Assembly (NCBI RefSeq): GCF_000745215.1
Contig: NZ_JQNK01000006.1
Location: 45,387 to 109,386, forward strand
Direction of reading: 5' to 3'
DNA length: 64,000 nucleotides
Origin: Methylosinus sp. PW1
Lineage (GTDB): Bacteria; Pseudomonadota; Alphaproteobacteria; Rhizobiales; Beijerinckiaceae
Below the pieces are notes generated by a model. The model was not told the DNA's origin and did no database searches. It worked only from the letters and a program-made list of their open reading frames with translations. Shown here piece after piece: positions 47,731 through 56,618 of the stretch. Each line of letters opens with the position of its first letter. The stretch's first letter is position 1. The position numbers were made by a program, and so were the translations under genes.

Positions 47731-48033
47731 GTGACCAGCGAGCACTCTCCAGATAACAAAATTGTCGATGTTTGGGTTTTTAATGGGAACTCAAGTCGAT
47801 TTCCGTCAGCAATTTTTGTATCCAAAGACAAAGCGATGCAATGGGCTAGAGAGAAAAGCCTAGCTGGCACACTAACAAAATATCCAGTTGATATCCCACT
47901 ATATGACTATGCTATCACGAACGGTTGGTTCAGACCAAAATCAGAAAAACATTTCTCATCTGAGTTTATAGGGAACTTCTCAAGCGCTTCTCAGGATCAT
48001 ATCCATGTTGGGCCAGAAGACCCTTCCTGCTGA
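47731..48033 (+). CDS. Immunity-like protein, DUF7710-type (cassette B)
   Basis: 100 residues from a GTG at 47731, one base after the toxin stop. VWVFNGNSSRFPSAIFVSKD, LTKYPVDIPLYDYAITNGWF and FIGNFSSASQDHIHV match a family of small proteins (DUF7710) found after RHS tips. Inferred to neutralise the toxin tail just upstream. AT-richer than the rest of the window, which suggests transfer with its cassette. Confidence 0.7.
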   Translation: MTSEHSPDNKIVDVWVFNGNSSRFPSAIFVSKDKAMQWAREKSLAGTLTKYPVDIPLYDYAITNGWFRPKSEKHFSSEFIGNFSSASQDHIHVGPEDPSC

Positions 48034-48166
48034 CGACCTACGCGGTCCGCACATCAATTGGGTGGGATTGGAGGTAAGCGCGCGCCAGCGGACGGTCGGG
48101 CCATATCGAAATCCTGTAAGGCGCATGCTTATACAGGAAAAGATGGATTACAAGTCGGGAAATGGC

Positions 48167-48565
48167 ATGTCTTTTCCGGGTTTAATAACGTTGTCCGACT
48201 CCGAATCTTCGATATTGCGGCAACGCTTATTCGCGTCGCTGGGCGTAGATGGCCATAAGCCTGGCAAAGAAATCGGGGAATTATTTTTCCGTAATTTTAA
48301 AGAGATAGCAACTTCGATTCCAATAGGGGATGACGCACTCCTATATAACGCTGTTACCGATTTCTGCGGTTATGATCCGGTTGTTGTATTCATCAACTTC
48401 TATGAATTCGACGCCATCAATGTCATATCTCTTAAACAATTATCTCGCGTCCTAAATGACATTTGGCTTCCCGGCGCAGAGGATATCGACATTTTCGATG
48501 CGACGTTCTCGTGGGTCGTACAGGTAAATCACGAGGAAATTCTACTAGCGCTTCGGGCCGAGTGA
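48167..48565 (+). CDS. Immunity-like protein (cassette C)
   Basis: 132 residues from the ATG at 48167; earlier in-frame codons to 48005 overlap the previous gene and cover a decayed toxin tail. SSILRQRLFASLGVDGHKPG, VVVFINFYEFDAINVISLKQ. Acidic, soluble, AT-rich. No family named. The stop overlaps the next start (GTGA), so the pair is co-translated. Confidence 0.6.
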   Translation: MSFPGLITLSDSESSILRQRLFASLGVDGHKPGKEIGELFFRNFKEIATSIPIGDDALLYNAVTDFCGYDPVVVFINFYEFDAINVISLKQLSRVLNDIWLPGAEDIDIFDATFSWVVQVNHEEILLALRAE

Positions 48566-48915
48566 CCATCCATCGACCATACCGCCGATCCAGATTGGTG
48601 CAGAAGCGCTATTTGTTGCGCCTGAAACGCGACGAATTTTGTTGCGATCATTTGTACCGGGTAATCACCGACGGCTCCTTCCTCGTCTACGACGACGAAA
48701 AGCGGGAGTTTCTCGTATTGCGCCCCTATGCGGAGAGTGCCGACCAACTGGATTACTGTCCATGGTGCGCAAGTCGAATGCCCGCGTCACTGAGCGACGC
48801 TTGGTATGCGGCCGTTGAAAAAAGCATTCCGAACTTTGACGAATTCAGCACTCCTCGCGCACAAATCCCGCTGGCGTTCAGATCGAGTGCGTGGTGGAAA
48901 AAGCAAAAGTTGTAG
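48562..48915 (+). CDS. Zinc-ribbon-like small protein, DUF6980-type
   Basis: 117 residues from the GTG at 48562 overlapping the previous stop. Pattern C-C-D-H-L ... VYDDEKREFLVLRPY ... YCPWCASRMPASLSDAWY: two Cys pairs that could bind zinc, as in DUF6980 proteins common in toxin-immunity islands. Probably an immunity or accessory protein. Confidence 0.65.
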   Translation: MTIHRPYRRSRLVQKRYLLRLKRDEFCCDHLYRVITDGSFLVYDDEKREFLVLRPYAESADQLDYCPWCASRMPASLSDAWYAAVEKSIPNFDEFSTPRAQIPLAFRSSAWWKKQKL

Positions 48916-48944
48916 CGTTACAGCGCGCCTCATCTCTCCTTTGA

Positions 48945-49229
48945 GGCGCAGAGCGGCCGGCTCGCCAGCCCCTCGTGCATTGGCTGACGCCGGCCGGTAA
49001 TCCCCTCCTGAAATTCGACCACGCCTATGATCTGCGCGGCAATCTCTCCGCCCTCGCCGAGCTCTCGGGAGCCAAGACCTTCTCCTATGACGCCGTCGAG
49101 CGTCTGACCGGCGCGAATTTGGTGGCTCCGCCGAAGCAGATCGAGAGCTATTCCTACGATCCGGAAGGCAATCGCATCGCCTCGCACATTTCGGCGAGCT
49201 ACGCCGTCGACAACGCCGACCGCGTGCTG
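48945..49229 (+). pseudogene. RHS repeat fragment (cassette D)
   Basis: YD-type repeats: GNPLLKFDHAYDLRGNLSAL, KTFSYDAVERLTGANLV, QIESYSYDPEGNRIASHISA. Nearly the same DNA as 50770-51000. A deletion near 49230 joins it out of frame to the conserved linker before HINT. Confidence 0.8.
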
Positions 49230-49849
49230 CGCTCTCCTTCGCCAATGATCCCTCTCTGGTCGGCGCCTATGACCTCGTGACCGACATGTCGTCCTGCGCG
49301 GTGAAGGCGGTGAAGAAACCGCAGCCTCTCAAGCGCAAGCCCGCGCCCTCGCCAGGATGCTCGATCTCGGGCTTCTCGTCCTTCGAGGCGGGGACGCCGA
49401 TCGAGACGGTGCTCGGCCGCCGGCCGATCGTGGAGATAGCGATCGGCGATCTGGTCGCGGCGCGCGACGGCTTCACCGGGGAGGTGGGCTGGCGTCCGGT
49501 GCGCGAGCTGTTCCGCCGCACGGCGCCGAGCATCGTTCATCTGACGCTCGACGGGCCGGATGGACGACGCGAGACGCTCAATGCGACGAGCGAGCATCCG
49601 TTCTTCGTGGCGGACAAGGGCTGGGTAGAGGTGCGTCGGCTCGAACGAGGCGACCGCATCGTCTCCGAGCGCAAAGCGACGCTCGCTGTGGCGGATGTGT
49701 CACTGGAAGAGCGTTCGACGCTCGTCTATAATTTCGAGGTCGCTCAGGACCATAATTATTTCGTCGGAGACGAGGGCGCAGAAGCGCATAATGCGCCAAG
49801 ATGGTTCTGGAAAAATGTGTTGAACAACACGAAACACCCAATTCTATAA
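49230..49849 (+). pseudogene. RHS linker + HINT domain, frameshifted before toxin (cassette D)
   Basis: TDMSSCAVKAVKKP linker, then HINT as in cassette B: SSFEAGTPIETVLGRRPIVE, TSEHPFFVADKGWVEVRRLE, VYNFEVAQDHNYFVG, EAHN. The frame goes on APRWFWKNVLNNTKHPIL and stops at 49849; the toxin continues in another frame at about 49850. First usable start is the GTG/ATG region near 49277. Confidence 0.75.
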
Positions 49850-50037
49850 AGGGGTGGATTCAAACGGAACTAGCGAGAACGAAAGGGGATTGGTCACGAA
49901 TAAGAAACCCGCCCGGAATGGATTGTGGTCACTACCCTTCGAACAGAGGCGCCCATGACCCGCGGTCACGCCTTGAGTGGGCCGCCGATAATAGAGCGCG
50001 TCCAGGCCTTACCGGAAGGAACCCGCTATGGCGATAG
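49850..50037 (+). pseudogene. HNH-like toxin tail, out of frame (cassette D)
   Basis: Codons IKGWIQTELARTKGDWSRIR, NPPGMDCGHYPSNRGAHDPR, then RLEWAADNRARPG to a stop at 50037. The G-M-D-x-G-H ... L-x-x-x-x-x-x-N-R pattern resembles HNH-type nuclease tips of RHS/CDI toxins (D-x-G-H). An indel near 49845 separates it from HINT; an ATG at 49801 in this frame could still give a 78-residue free toxin. Confidence 0.65.
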
Positions 50038-50654
50038 ATCGCAGACATTCGAATCGCGTTCTCAGCGCAGCGGGCTTGGACGGCGAGCGTCTTGCCCAGG
50101 CGATTTCCTCCGGCAAAATAGTTTTCTCTGAGCCGGCAGAGCCTAGTTCAAAAGAATTCGTTGCCTTGATCAACTTAGCTAACGCTGAGCGGCGAAGCGA
50201 GAAATTTACTGGCGGAATGCTAAGATTTGGAAAAGTTTTGGCTTTAGAAAAGAACGACACATTAATAGAGTTCCAAATTGAAGATGAGCGAGGCAAAATT
50301 CGTAGTGCCGTTCCATTCTGGCCGGCTGAAAAATATGCAGCATACGCAAGAGACGCCCTCGGATTGACAGCTAACATACGCGAACTCGATATTCTGGAAT
50401 ATATTTTTAGTGTCTTAGCTGTTGATTTGCCTGCCAACAAACTGTTTGCAGCGAGGTTTTGGCTTCCAAGCAAGCGTACCGTAGTCGATCCTCCGCGAAT
50501 CCTTGCAAAGAAACACCTTGAAAGTATCGCGTGGTATTACAAGGTTGAGAGCGATCCGTTGGCGTCGAAAATGTCCGATGAAGAATATCGTATCGCTCTC
50601 AAGGACGCTTACCATCGGCCGATGAAGTGCGGCCCCAAAGGTAAGCTGCCTTGA
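50028..50654 (+). CDS. Immunity protein for HNH-like toxin (cassette D)
   Basis: 208 residues from the ATG at 50028, overlapping the toxin stop by 10 bases. Soluble, with GKIVFSEPAEPSSKEFVALI and DILEYIFSVLAVDLPANKLF; AT-richer than surroundings. The overlap and position make it the cognate immunity gene. No named family. Confidence 0.7.
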   Translation: MAIDRRHSNRVLSAAGLDGERLAQAISSGKIVFSEPAEPSSKEFVALINLANAERRSEKFTGGMLRFGKVLALEKNDTLIEFQIEDERGKIRSAVPFWPAEKYAAYARDALGLTANIRELDILEYIFSVLAVDLPANKLFAARFWLPSKRTVVDPPRILAKKHLESIAWYYKVESDPLASKMSDEEYRIALKDAYHRPMKCGPKGKLP

Positions 50655-50702
50655 CAGCGCCCCTGTTCCGCGAAGACGCTTCCCCAACGGGCTCGAAACC
50701 GA

Positions 50703-52085
50703 TCTCTCCTTCGAGGCGCAGACGGGGCCGCTCGCGAGAGCCGCGCGCATCGGCCGACGCCGGCCGGCAATCCCTTCCTGAAATTCGACCACGCCTATGA
50801 TCTGCGCGGCAATCTCTCCGCCCTCGCCGAGCTCTCGGGAACCAAGACCTTCTCCTATGACGCCGTCGAGCGTCTGACCGGTGCGAATTTGGTCGCTCCG
50901 CCGCAGCAGATCGAGAGCTATTCCTACGATCCGGAAGGCAATCGCATCGCCTCGCACATTTCGGCGAGCTACGCCGTCGACGCTGCCGACCGCGTGTTGG
51001 AGAACGCCGACAATCGCTACGATTGGAGCGCCGACGGCCAGCTTTTGAAGCGCACGCCCAAGAATGGCGGCGTCGCCTGGAGCTTCGTCAGTTCCTACCG
51101 CGCCCGAACCAACCAGATGCGGCTCGACGCCGCTCTCGGCTCCGACGGGACGACCATCGGCTTGGTCTACGACCCGTTCGGGCGTCTCGTGTCGCCGCAA
51201 TGGCCGGCTCCGCGCGGCAATGAGGAGCTCTATTACGACGGTCCCGACGTCGTGCTGGCGCGGCGCCGTCTCGACAGCGGCGACCAATGGGTTCGCTATG
51301 TCCATGGGCCGTTGGACGATCAGCCGCTGGCGACGGAAGTCTATGCGCAGGGCGCGGCGCCGACGCCGGGAACGGGGTCGCAATTCTACTACCACGCCGA
51401 TGGCGAAGGCTCGATCCGCTTGATCACCAACGCCGGCTCCACCGTCTTCAACCGCTACGACTATGACAGCTTCGGTCGGCGGCTGGCGGTGGTGGAGAGC
51501 CTTCCCCTGCAGCCCTATGGCTGGAAGGGGCGGGAATGGATCGCCGGCCCGGATATTTACTACAACCGTGCGCGCTTCTACGATCCGGCGCTCGGGCGCT
51601 TCCTCGCCGAGGATCCGCTCGGCTATGGCGGCGCCGATTCCAACCTCTACAGCTTCGCCTGGAACAATCCGAAGAATTGGAGCGATCCGAGCGGGCTGAG
51701 CGCCGCGGCGGAAGAGGGGACGATCGATTCGGCGACCGCTGGCGCGATCCTCGGCGACGGCATTGTGACTACGGCGGAGGGGACCACCGCGCTGACGACG
51801 GGCGCGGATGCGGCGTCGGTCGCCGCGCGCAGCGGCAGCGCGGTGCAGAAGATCGGCGCGCGCATCGCCTGCACCTTCTTCGTGCTGGCGGACGCGCTCT
51901 CCTTCGCCAACGACCCGTCGCTGGTCGGCGCCTATGACCTCGTGACCGACATGTCGTCCTGCGCGGTGAAGGCGGTGAAGAAGCCGCGTCCGCCCTCGCG
52001 CAAATCGTCGCCGTCTCCGGGTTGCTCGATTTCGGGCTTCTCGTCCTTGTGTGTTCCGTGTAACTCCCGCAAAGGAGCGAGGTGA
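50703..52085 (+). pseudogene. RHS core end with truncated HINT (cassette E)
   Basis: The longest surviving RHS piece: repeats (FKFDHAYD-like KFDHAYDLRGNLSALAELSG, SYDPEGNRIASH, YYDGPDVVLARRR), the core signature YYNRARFYDPALGRFLAEDP, LGYGGADSNLYSFAWNNP, WSDPSGLS, then the same linker as cassettes B and D and the start of HINT (CSISGFSS). There the sequence switches to LCVPCNSRKGAR and a stop. No 5' secretion or PAAR part is present anywhere in the window. Confidence 0.8.
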
Positions 52086-52088
52086 GCG

Positions 52089-52436
52089 ATGAGTGAGCAC
52101 TCAGCTGAGAAAAGAGCGAGGGTCGACGGACAACGAGCTTGTTTGGTTTGCCGTCACGTGCTGACAGGAGAACGTCCGGTGCTCATAATCTCTTGTGGCG
52201 GCGGTGATTTTCAGGCTTTATGCGACCGTGATGACCATGATTTCGACTTATCAGAACCCCCATCGAGAATTGAGGATGCAACAGTACTTCATATCTCCCA
52301 TATCCTTGAAATGGACTGTTCTGTGGAAGAGATATTTCAGTTGCCGATTGATTGGGCCGCAAGGAGATCGTCAAGACAAGACCGCTGGGTATGGTTCTAT
52401 AGTCCTGACATAGAGGACAAGGACACGAATGCATAA
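52089..52436 (+). CDS. Immunity-like Cys-containing protein (cassette E)
   Basis: 115 residues, start at ATG 52089, four bases after the previous stop. ACLVCRHVLTGERPVLIISC, ISHILEMDCSVEEIFQLPID and D-R-W-V-W-F-Y resemble small C-x-x-C-H proteins seen beside RHS genes. Its toxin has been deleted together with most of HINT. AT-rich. Confidence 0.6.
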   Translation: MSEHSAEKRARVDGQRACLVCRHVLTGERPVLIISCGGGDFQALCDRDDHDFDLSEPPSRIEDATVLHISHILEMDCSVEEIFQLPIDWAARRSSRQDRWVWFYSPDIEDKDTNA

Positions 52437-52445
52437 CTGCACGGC

Positions 52446-52730
52446 ATAAGCATCGCCTCCCACGTCTCGGCAAGCTACGCCGTCGACAACGCCGACCGCG
52501 TGCTGGAGAACGCCAACAATCGCTACGAATGGAGCTCCGACGGCCAGCTGACCAAGCGCACGCCGAAGAATGGGGGCGTCGCCTGGAGCTTCGTCAGCTC
52601 CTTCCGCGCCCGCACGAACCAGATGCGGCTCGACGCCGCTTTCGGCTCCGACGGGACCACCATCGGCGTCTCGACGGCGGCGACCAATGGATCGAACCGG
52701 GCGCAGGGGGCACCCTCACCGATGCAGTAA
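52446..52730 (+). pseudogene. RHS repeat fragment (cassette F)
   Basis: ASHVSASYAVDNADRVLENA, RYEWSSDGQLTKRTPKNGGV, FRARTNQMRLDAAFGSDGTT, again the same RHS segment as 50950-51165, then an unrelated tail and stop. Last member of the array. Confidence 0.8.
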
Positions 52731-52937
52731 GGTGCTGACCTCGCCGGCGCGCGCGTTACGGGCACATTGCTCGCCTTGACGCCGATCTCGGCGAAATGCA
52801 CCGGAGCGAGCCGAGCGGCGTCGGCCGGGGAGGGGGCGTCGCCGGAAGCGTTCAAACTCTCTCGGCTGGTCCGGGCCACGCGGCCCCAGGCACCGGAAAT
52901 GGCGCCGATCGCCCGGAATACCGCGGCCGCCGCCATA

Positions 52938-52964
52938 TTTCCGATAAGCCAACCTTATCGGACA
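52938..52964. other. Resolvase-type site, second copy
   Basis: TTTCCGATAA-N7-TTATCGGACA, 18 of 20 half-site bases as at 38963 and the same 7-base spacer. Marks the right border of the RHS array. Confidence 0.45.
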
Positions 52965-53040
52965 CAAATAACGGAAGACAGGTGCTGCGCATTTTCCTCG
53001 CAATCTGGTGACAGAGCGCCGCTCTGGTCTACGATTCCGT

Positions 53041-53453
53041 CATGCCGCGAATCGCCGAGCGCGCGCCTGCCGACCCCGAACACGCCGCCGCGCCTGTGCC
53101 GACGCGCGGTCGGCGCGCGACCTCGGCGCGATCGAACCGCGCCTCGAACTCTGTAGAATTAAACGCTTTTCCAGGATGGGCGCGCCAGCCCGACGCCACC
53201 GTCGCCCCTGCGGCTGCGACCTTCGCTGCCGGTGCCGCCCTCGCGCTCTTCGATCGGATGTTGCGCGCCGGCCCCGACGGCGTCGAGCCGCCCTATGCCG
53301 GCGTCATGCACCAGCGCCTCGCGCTCAAAGCCGCCGCGAGCTGCGCGCGGCTGGCCCGGCTGCGCGAAGACTAGAAAGCGTTGCGCAACGCCGAGCATCT
53401 TTCCGCCCCGGGTGCGGATCGCTTGATTGCTTCGATCGAGGCCAGTTTGCTGA
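53041..53453 (+). pseudogene. DUF1403 relic with in-frame stop
   Basis: FPGWARQPDATVAPAAATFA, AGAALALFDRMLRAGPDG, HQRLALKAAASCARLARLRE-D, a TAG stop at 53372-53374, then KALRNAEHLSAPGADRL in the same frame. This is the N-terminal half of a DUF1403 protein with a nonsense mutation. Third or fourth DUF1403 relic in the window. Confidence 0.7.
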
Positions 53454-53490
53454 GCAGTGCTGGGGCAAAGTCACGGCATTCCTTTGGAAG

Positions 53491-53524
53491 TTGACGGCCC
53501 AACAAATGTCTCCTATATGAGACA
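53491..53524 (+). promoter_or_regulatory. Promoter and operator of the toxin-antitoxin pair
   Basis: TTGACG (53491-53496), 17-base spacer, TATATG (53514-53519). An inverted repeat TGTCTC-N6-GAGACA (53507-53524) covers the -10. The predicted transcript start is at or next to the ATG at 53526, so the mRNA would be leaderless. The repeat suits autorepression by the antitoxin. Confidence 0.55.
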
Positions 53525-53525
53525 C

Positions 53526-53819
53526 ATGCTCGAAATTCGCCAGACGCTCATTTTTCAGGAATGGCGCGGGTCTCTGAAGGACGGGCGCGCGCGAGCAGCG
53601 ATAGCGAAACGAATGATCCGCATCCAGGCGGGCAATTTCGGAGACGCCAAATATCTCGGCGACGGCCTCAGCGAGCTGCGCTTCGACCTGGGGCCGGGAT
53701 ACCGGGTCTACTTTCACCGACGCGGCGACATCGTGGTGATATTGCTTTGCGGCGGCGACAAGAAAACACAAGCGGCCGACATCGAAAAAGCCAAAGCCAT
53801 GATCCCAGAACTGGAGTGA
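53526..53819 (+). CDS. RelE/HigB-type toxin (COG3657-like)
   Basis: 97 residues from ATG 53526 (ATG 53517 is an in-frame alternative). MLEIRQTLIFQEWRGSLKDG, RAAIAKRMIRIQAGNFGDAK, GLSELRFDLGPGYRVYFHRR, LLCGGDKKTQAADIEKAKAM is the addiction-module killer protein pattern, a small ribosome-dependent mRNA interferase fold. First gene of a two-gene operon, five bases before the antitoxin. Likely stabilises the plasmid. Confidence 0.9.
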   Translation: MLEIRQTLIFQEWRGSLKDGRARAAIAKRMIRIQAGNFGDAKYLGDGLSELRFDLGPGYRVYFHRRGDIVVILLCGGDKKTQAADIEKAKAMIPELE

Positions 53820-53824
53820 CGCCC

Positions 53825-54124
53825 ATGACGATCAAAACGATTCCTTACGATCCGGCGGATGATCTCACCGACGAGCAAGACCAGGTCGAATTGCTGGCGG
53901 AAGCCTTTGCGTCCGGCGACCAGAAATTCATTGCGGCGGCTCTCGGCGCCGTCGCGCGCGCGCGCGGCATGTCGATGATCGCCGAAAAGGCCGGCGTCAC
54001 CCGGCCGGCGCTCTACAAAGCTCTTAGCGAGGCCGGCGACCCGCAACTCTCAACCTTGCTCGGCGTCGTTCACGCCCTCGGGCTGAGACTGGCGGTGGAG
54101 CCTCTGGCCCATTCCGCTGAATAA
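53825..54124 (+). CDS. HigA-type antitoxin (COG3636-like)
   Basis: 99 residues. MTIKTIPYDPADDLTDEQDQ then a helix-turn-helix (MSMIAEKAGVTRPALYKALS) and DPQLSTLLGVVHALGLRL. Usual antitoxin for the preceding toxin and probable repressor at the inverted repeat 53507-53524. Confidence 0.9.
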   Translation: MTIKTIPYDPADDLTDEQDQVELLAEAFASGDQKFIAAALGAVARARGMSMIAEKAGVTRPALYKALSEAGDPQLSTLLGVVHALGLRLAVEPLAHSAE

Positions 54125-54621
54125 GCACCCTTGTCCCGCAAGCTTGCGAAAGTCCACGCTCTAATGCGGATCATACGTTGGGCACTTACCGTCTTGCCAT
54201 AAACAGACGTCGGTCAGCGGCGCGATCGAGCGATATCCCGATAGTGTCCCGCACGGCGGACCGTTCGCCCCTCTGCCAGTCTCATTGTAACGAAGAAAAT
54301 CCTATCGCCCTGATCTCGCCAACCGCTCTCAAAATCGAACTTTCAATTGCGATAGATTTTAATAAACGACCGTTTAAAAACGCAGCCGAAGACCGAAGTT
54401 GGCCGCCGCCACATACTGGTGAGCAGGAGAAAGGCCAGAAAAACAGCCGTTTTCGTCGATTTGCGGGCCGAAAGCTCGCCTACGGAGACCTTCCGAGCCT
54501 TGCTTTCCGCAGTCGCGGCACCGCATTTCGATCCGTTCAGTGAAAGAGAAAAAAGTCTCATATGTCACTCAAGCTATATTCTAGATAACTTGCTAATTGT
54601 CTTGATTCACGCAGAATTAAA
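54125..54621. other. Intergenic, possible outer-membrane protein scrap
   Basis: A minus-strand frame ends YVAAANFGLRLRF-stop at 54374, the look of a beta-barrel C-terminus, but only some 40 codons are plausible. Otherwise nothing recognised. Confidence 0.25.
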
Positions 54622-54991
54622 ATGGGATTTGTTCTTCCCGCCTCCGTTGCATTCGAGCGCCTGCAAGCGCCATTCGAGAGCGCGTCGGACGCCCTCGCGC
54701 GTTTCGACGAGCGGCTTCGCTCCATTCCCGTTTCCGAAGTGTTCGTTCTCCGCGCGCATTTCCATGACGCCTGCGCCGCCTTGTGGCGCGCGGGCGAATT
54801 CGTGCGCCTCGAGGACCTCGTCCTTCATGACGCGGAGACGGATGCCCATACTCCGACGCACCAACTCGAGGAGGCATGCCGTTCTGCTCGCGCGCCGTCG
54901 CATCACCGATCGCGAACCGGCATGGGCGTTGACGACCGACGGGCCTCGCCGATTTGCGCGGTGCTTGGAGACCGCACGGCGCGGTGTGTGA
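54622..54991 (+). pseudogene. DUF1612/HTH (RHE_PE00001-type) relic, frameshifted
   Basis: VAFERLQAPFESASDALARF, DERLRSIPVSEVFVLRAHFH, GEFVRLEDLVLHDAETDAHT-PTH, then the sequence continues in the next frame as HAVLLARRRITDREPAWALT. The family is typical of repABC plasmids. The frameshift lies near 54875. No C-terminal part follows: IS21 sequence begins near 55078. Confidence 0.7.
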
Positions 54992-55077
54992 GCCAACCAC
55001 CGGTTCGCGCACAATGGGCAAAGACGCGACGGATGGGGAGCTGGATGAGGACGACGGCGAGACGATCCGCACTGCGA

Positions 55078-56618
55078 ATTCCGACGCAATCCGGCCAGGG
55101 ATTCCGATTTGATCCCGGCCGGCGTTCCGATTTGAAGTCGGCCACCGTTCCGAACTGAAGCCGGCCACCGGGAGGCCCTTCCGGTCCTCTTTTCGTCTGC
55201 TGCCCACAGGTCAGCAACTGCGGCATTCCGCTTCGTCGAGATCGACGAGGAGAACGGGATGCCGGCGAAGAGAGAACTCACGATGCGACAACTTCGGCAG
55301 ATGCTGCGGCTCGCCCATGAGGGGGTGAGCGCGCGGGAGATCGGGCGGCGGCTCGGCGTGGCGCGCAGCACGGTGCAGGATTATTTGAAGCGAACGGCGG
55401 CGGCGGGGCTGATCTGGCCGCTGCCGGAAGAGACCAGTGACGACGCGCTGGAGCAGCGGCTGTTCGCGCGCCCCGGCTTCAAGACGGGCCAACGACGCCG
55501 GGTCGAGCCGGACTGGGCGGAGCTGGCGCGGGAGATGAAGCGCCCCGGGGTCAATCTGATGATCCTGTGGGAGGAATATCGGGACGCCAACCCCGAGGGC
55601 TATGGCTACAGCCGGTTCTGCGATCTTTTTCGTGGCTTCGAGCGGCGGCTGACGCCGGTGATGCGGCAGCATCACGTCGCCGGCGACAAGGTCTTCGTCG
55701 ATTATTCCGGCAAGCGGATCGGGATCGTGAACCCGGTGACCGGCGAGATCCGTGAGGCGGAGATTTTCGTCGCCGTGCTCGGCGCCTCCAATCTCACCTA
55801 CGCCGAGGCGAGCTGGACGCAGAAGCTGGCGGATTGGACCGGCGCGCATGTGCGCATGTTCCGCTTTTTCGGCGGGACGCCGCGGCTGCTGGTTCCCGAT
55901 AATCTCAAGAGCGGCGTCAATAAGTCCTCTTTCTACGACCCCGAGATCAATCGGACCTATGGCGCGCTGACGTCGCATTACGACGTCGGCGTGCTGCCGA
56001 CGCGCCCGCGAAAGCCGCGCGACAAGGCCAAGGTCGAAGCCGGGGTGAGATTCGCGCAGTTCTACATTCTGGGGCGCCTGCGGCGGCAGACCTTCTTCTC
56101 GCTCGCCGAATGCAACGCCGCTATCGCGCGCGCCATGGAGACGATGAACGGCCGGCCGATGCGCAAGCTGGGGATCAGCCGCAGAGAGCTGTTCGAGAAA
56201 ATAGAGCGCGACGCCCTCGGCCCCTTGCCCGCGACGGATTGGGAGTTCGCCGAGTGGAAGCGGGCGCGCGTCAGTATCGATTATCACATCGAGGTCGAGA
56301 GCTTCTTCTACTCGGTTCCGCACGCCCTCATCCACGCCGAGGTCGACGTGCGCGTCACCGAGCGGATGATCGAGATTTTTCACCGCGGTCAGCGCGTCGG
56401 CCTGCACGAGCGCCGCTACATGGGCGCCCGGCACGGCACGGCCCCGGAACACATGCCGAGCGCGCACCGGCGTTACGCCGCCTGGACGCCGGATCGCTTC
56501 CGCCGCTGGGCGGCGACGATCGGGCCGCACACCGAGGGGCTCATCATCGCCGTGCTCGCCGCGCGGCGTCATCCCGAGCAGGGCTTTCGGACCTGCCTCG
56601 GGCTGCTGAAGCTCTATC
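55078..56618 (+). mobile_element. IS21-family element 2, right part lost
   Basis: The left end carries four tandem 23-bp units (55078-55169, core TTCCGATTTGAAGTCGGCC), the IstA-binding repeats. istA follows but is cut at 56618 by a third IS21-type element; istB is missing. Confidence 0.75.
55259..56618 (+). pseudogene. istA: IS21 istA, C-terminus truncated
   Basis: About 453 native codons: helix-turn-helix (VSAREIGRRLGVARSTVQDY), DDE core VFVDYSGKRIGIVNP (Asp), LLVPDNLKSGVNKSS (Asp), PRKPRDKAKVEAGVR (Glu), and Mu-type C-terminal region to LGLLKLY, then foreign codons LLISTES and stop. Different subgroup from the istA at 58986. No partner istB. Confidence 0.88.

Noticed and set aside
50415..52100. 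561-codon minus-strand frame opposite the RHS segment
   Set aside because: Antisense of RHS and immunity genes with no recognisable domain.
45724..52736. CRISPR-like or tandem-repeat array
   Set aside because: The repeated DNA is coding RHS/HINT sequence in large unequal blocks, without short regular repeats or spacers.
54374..54568. Outer-membrane protein C-terminus ending FGLRLRF
   Set aside because: Too short and without preceding barrel strands; mentioned only as a possible scrap.
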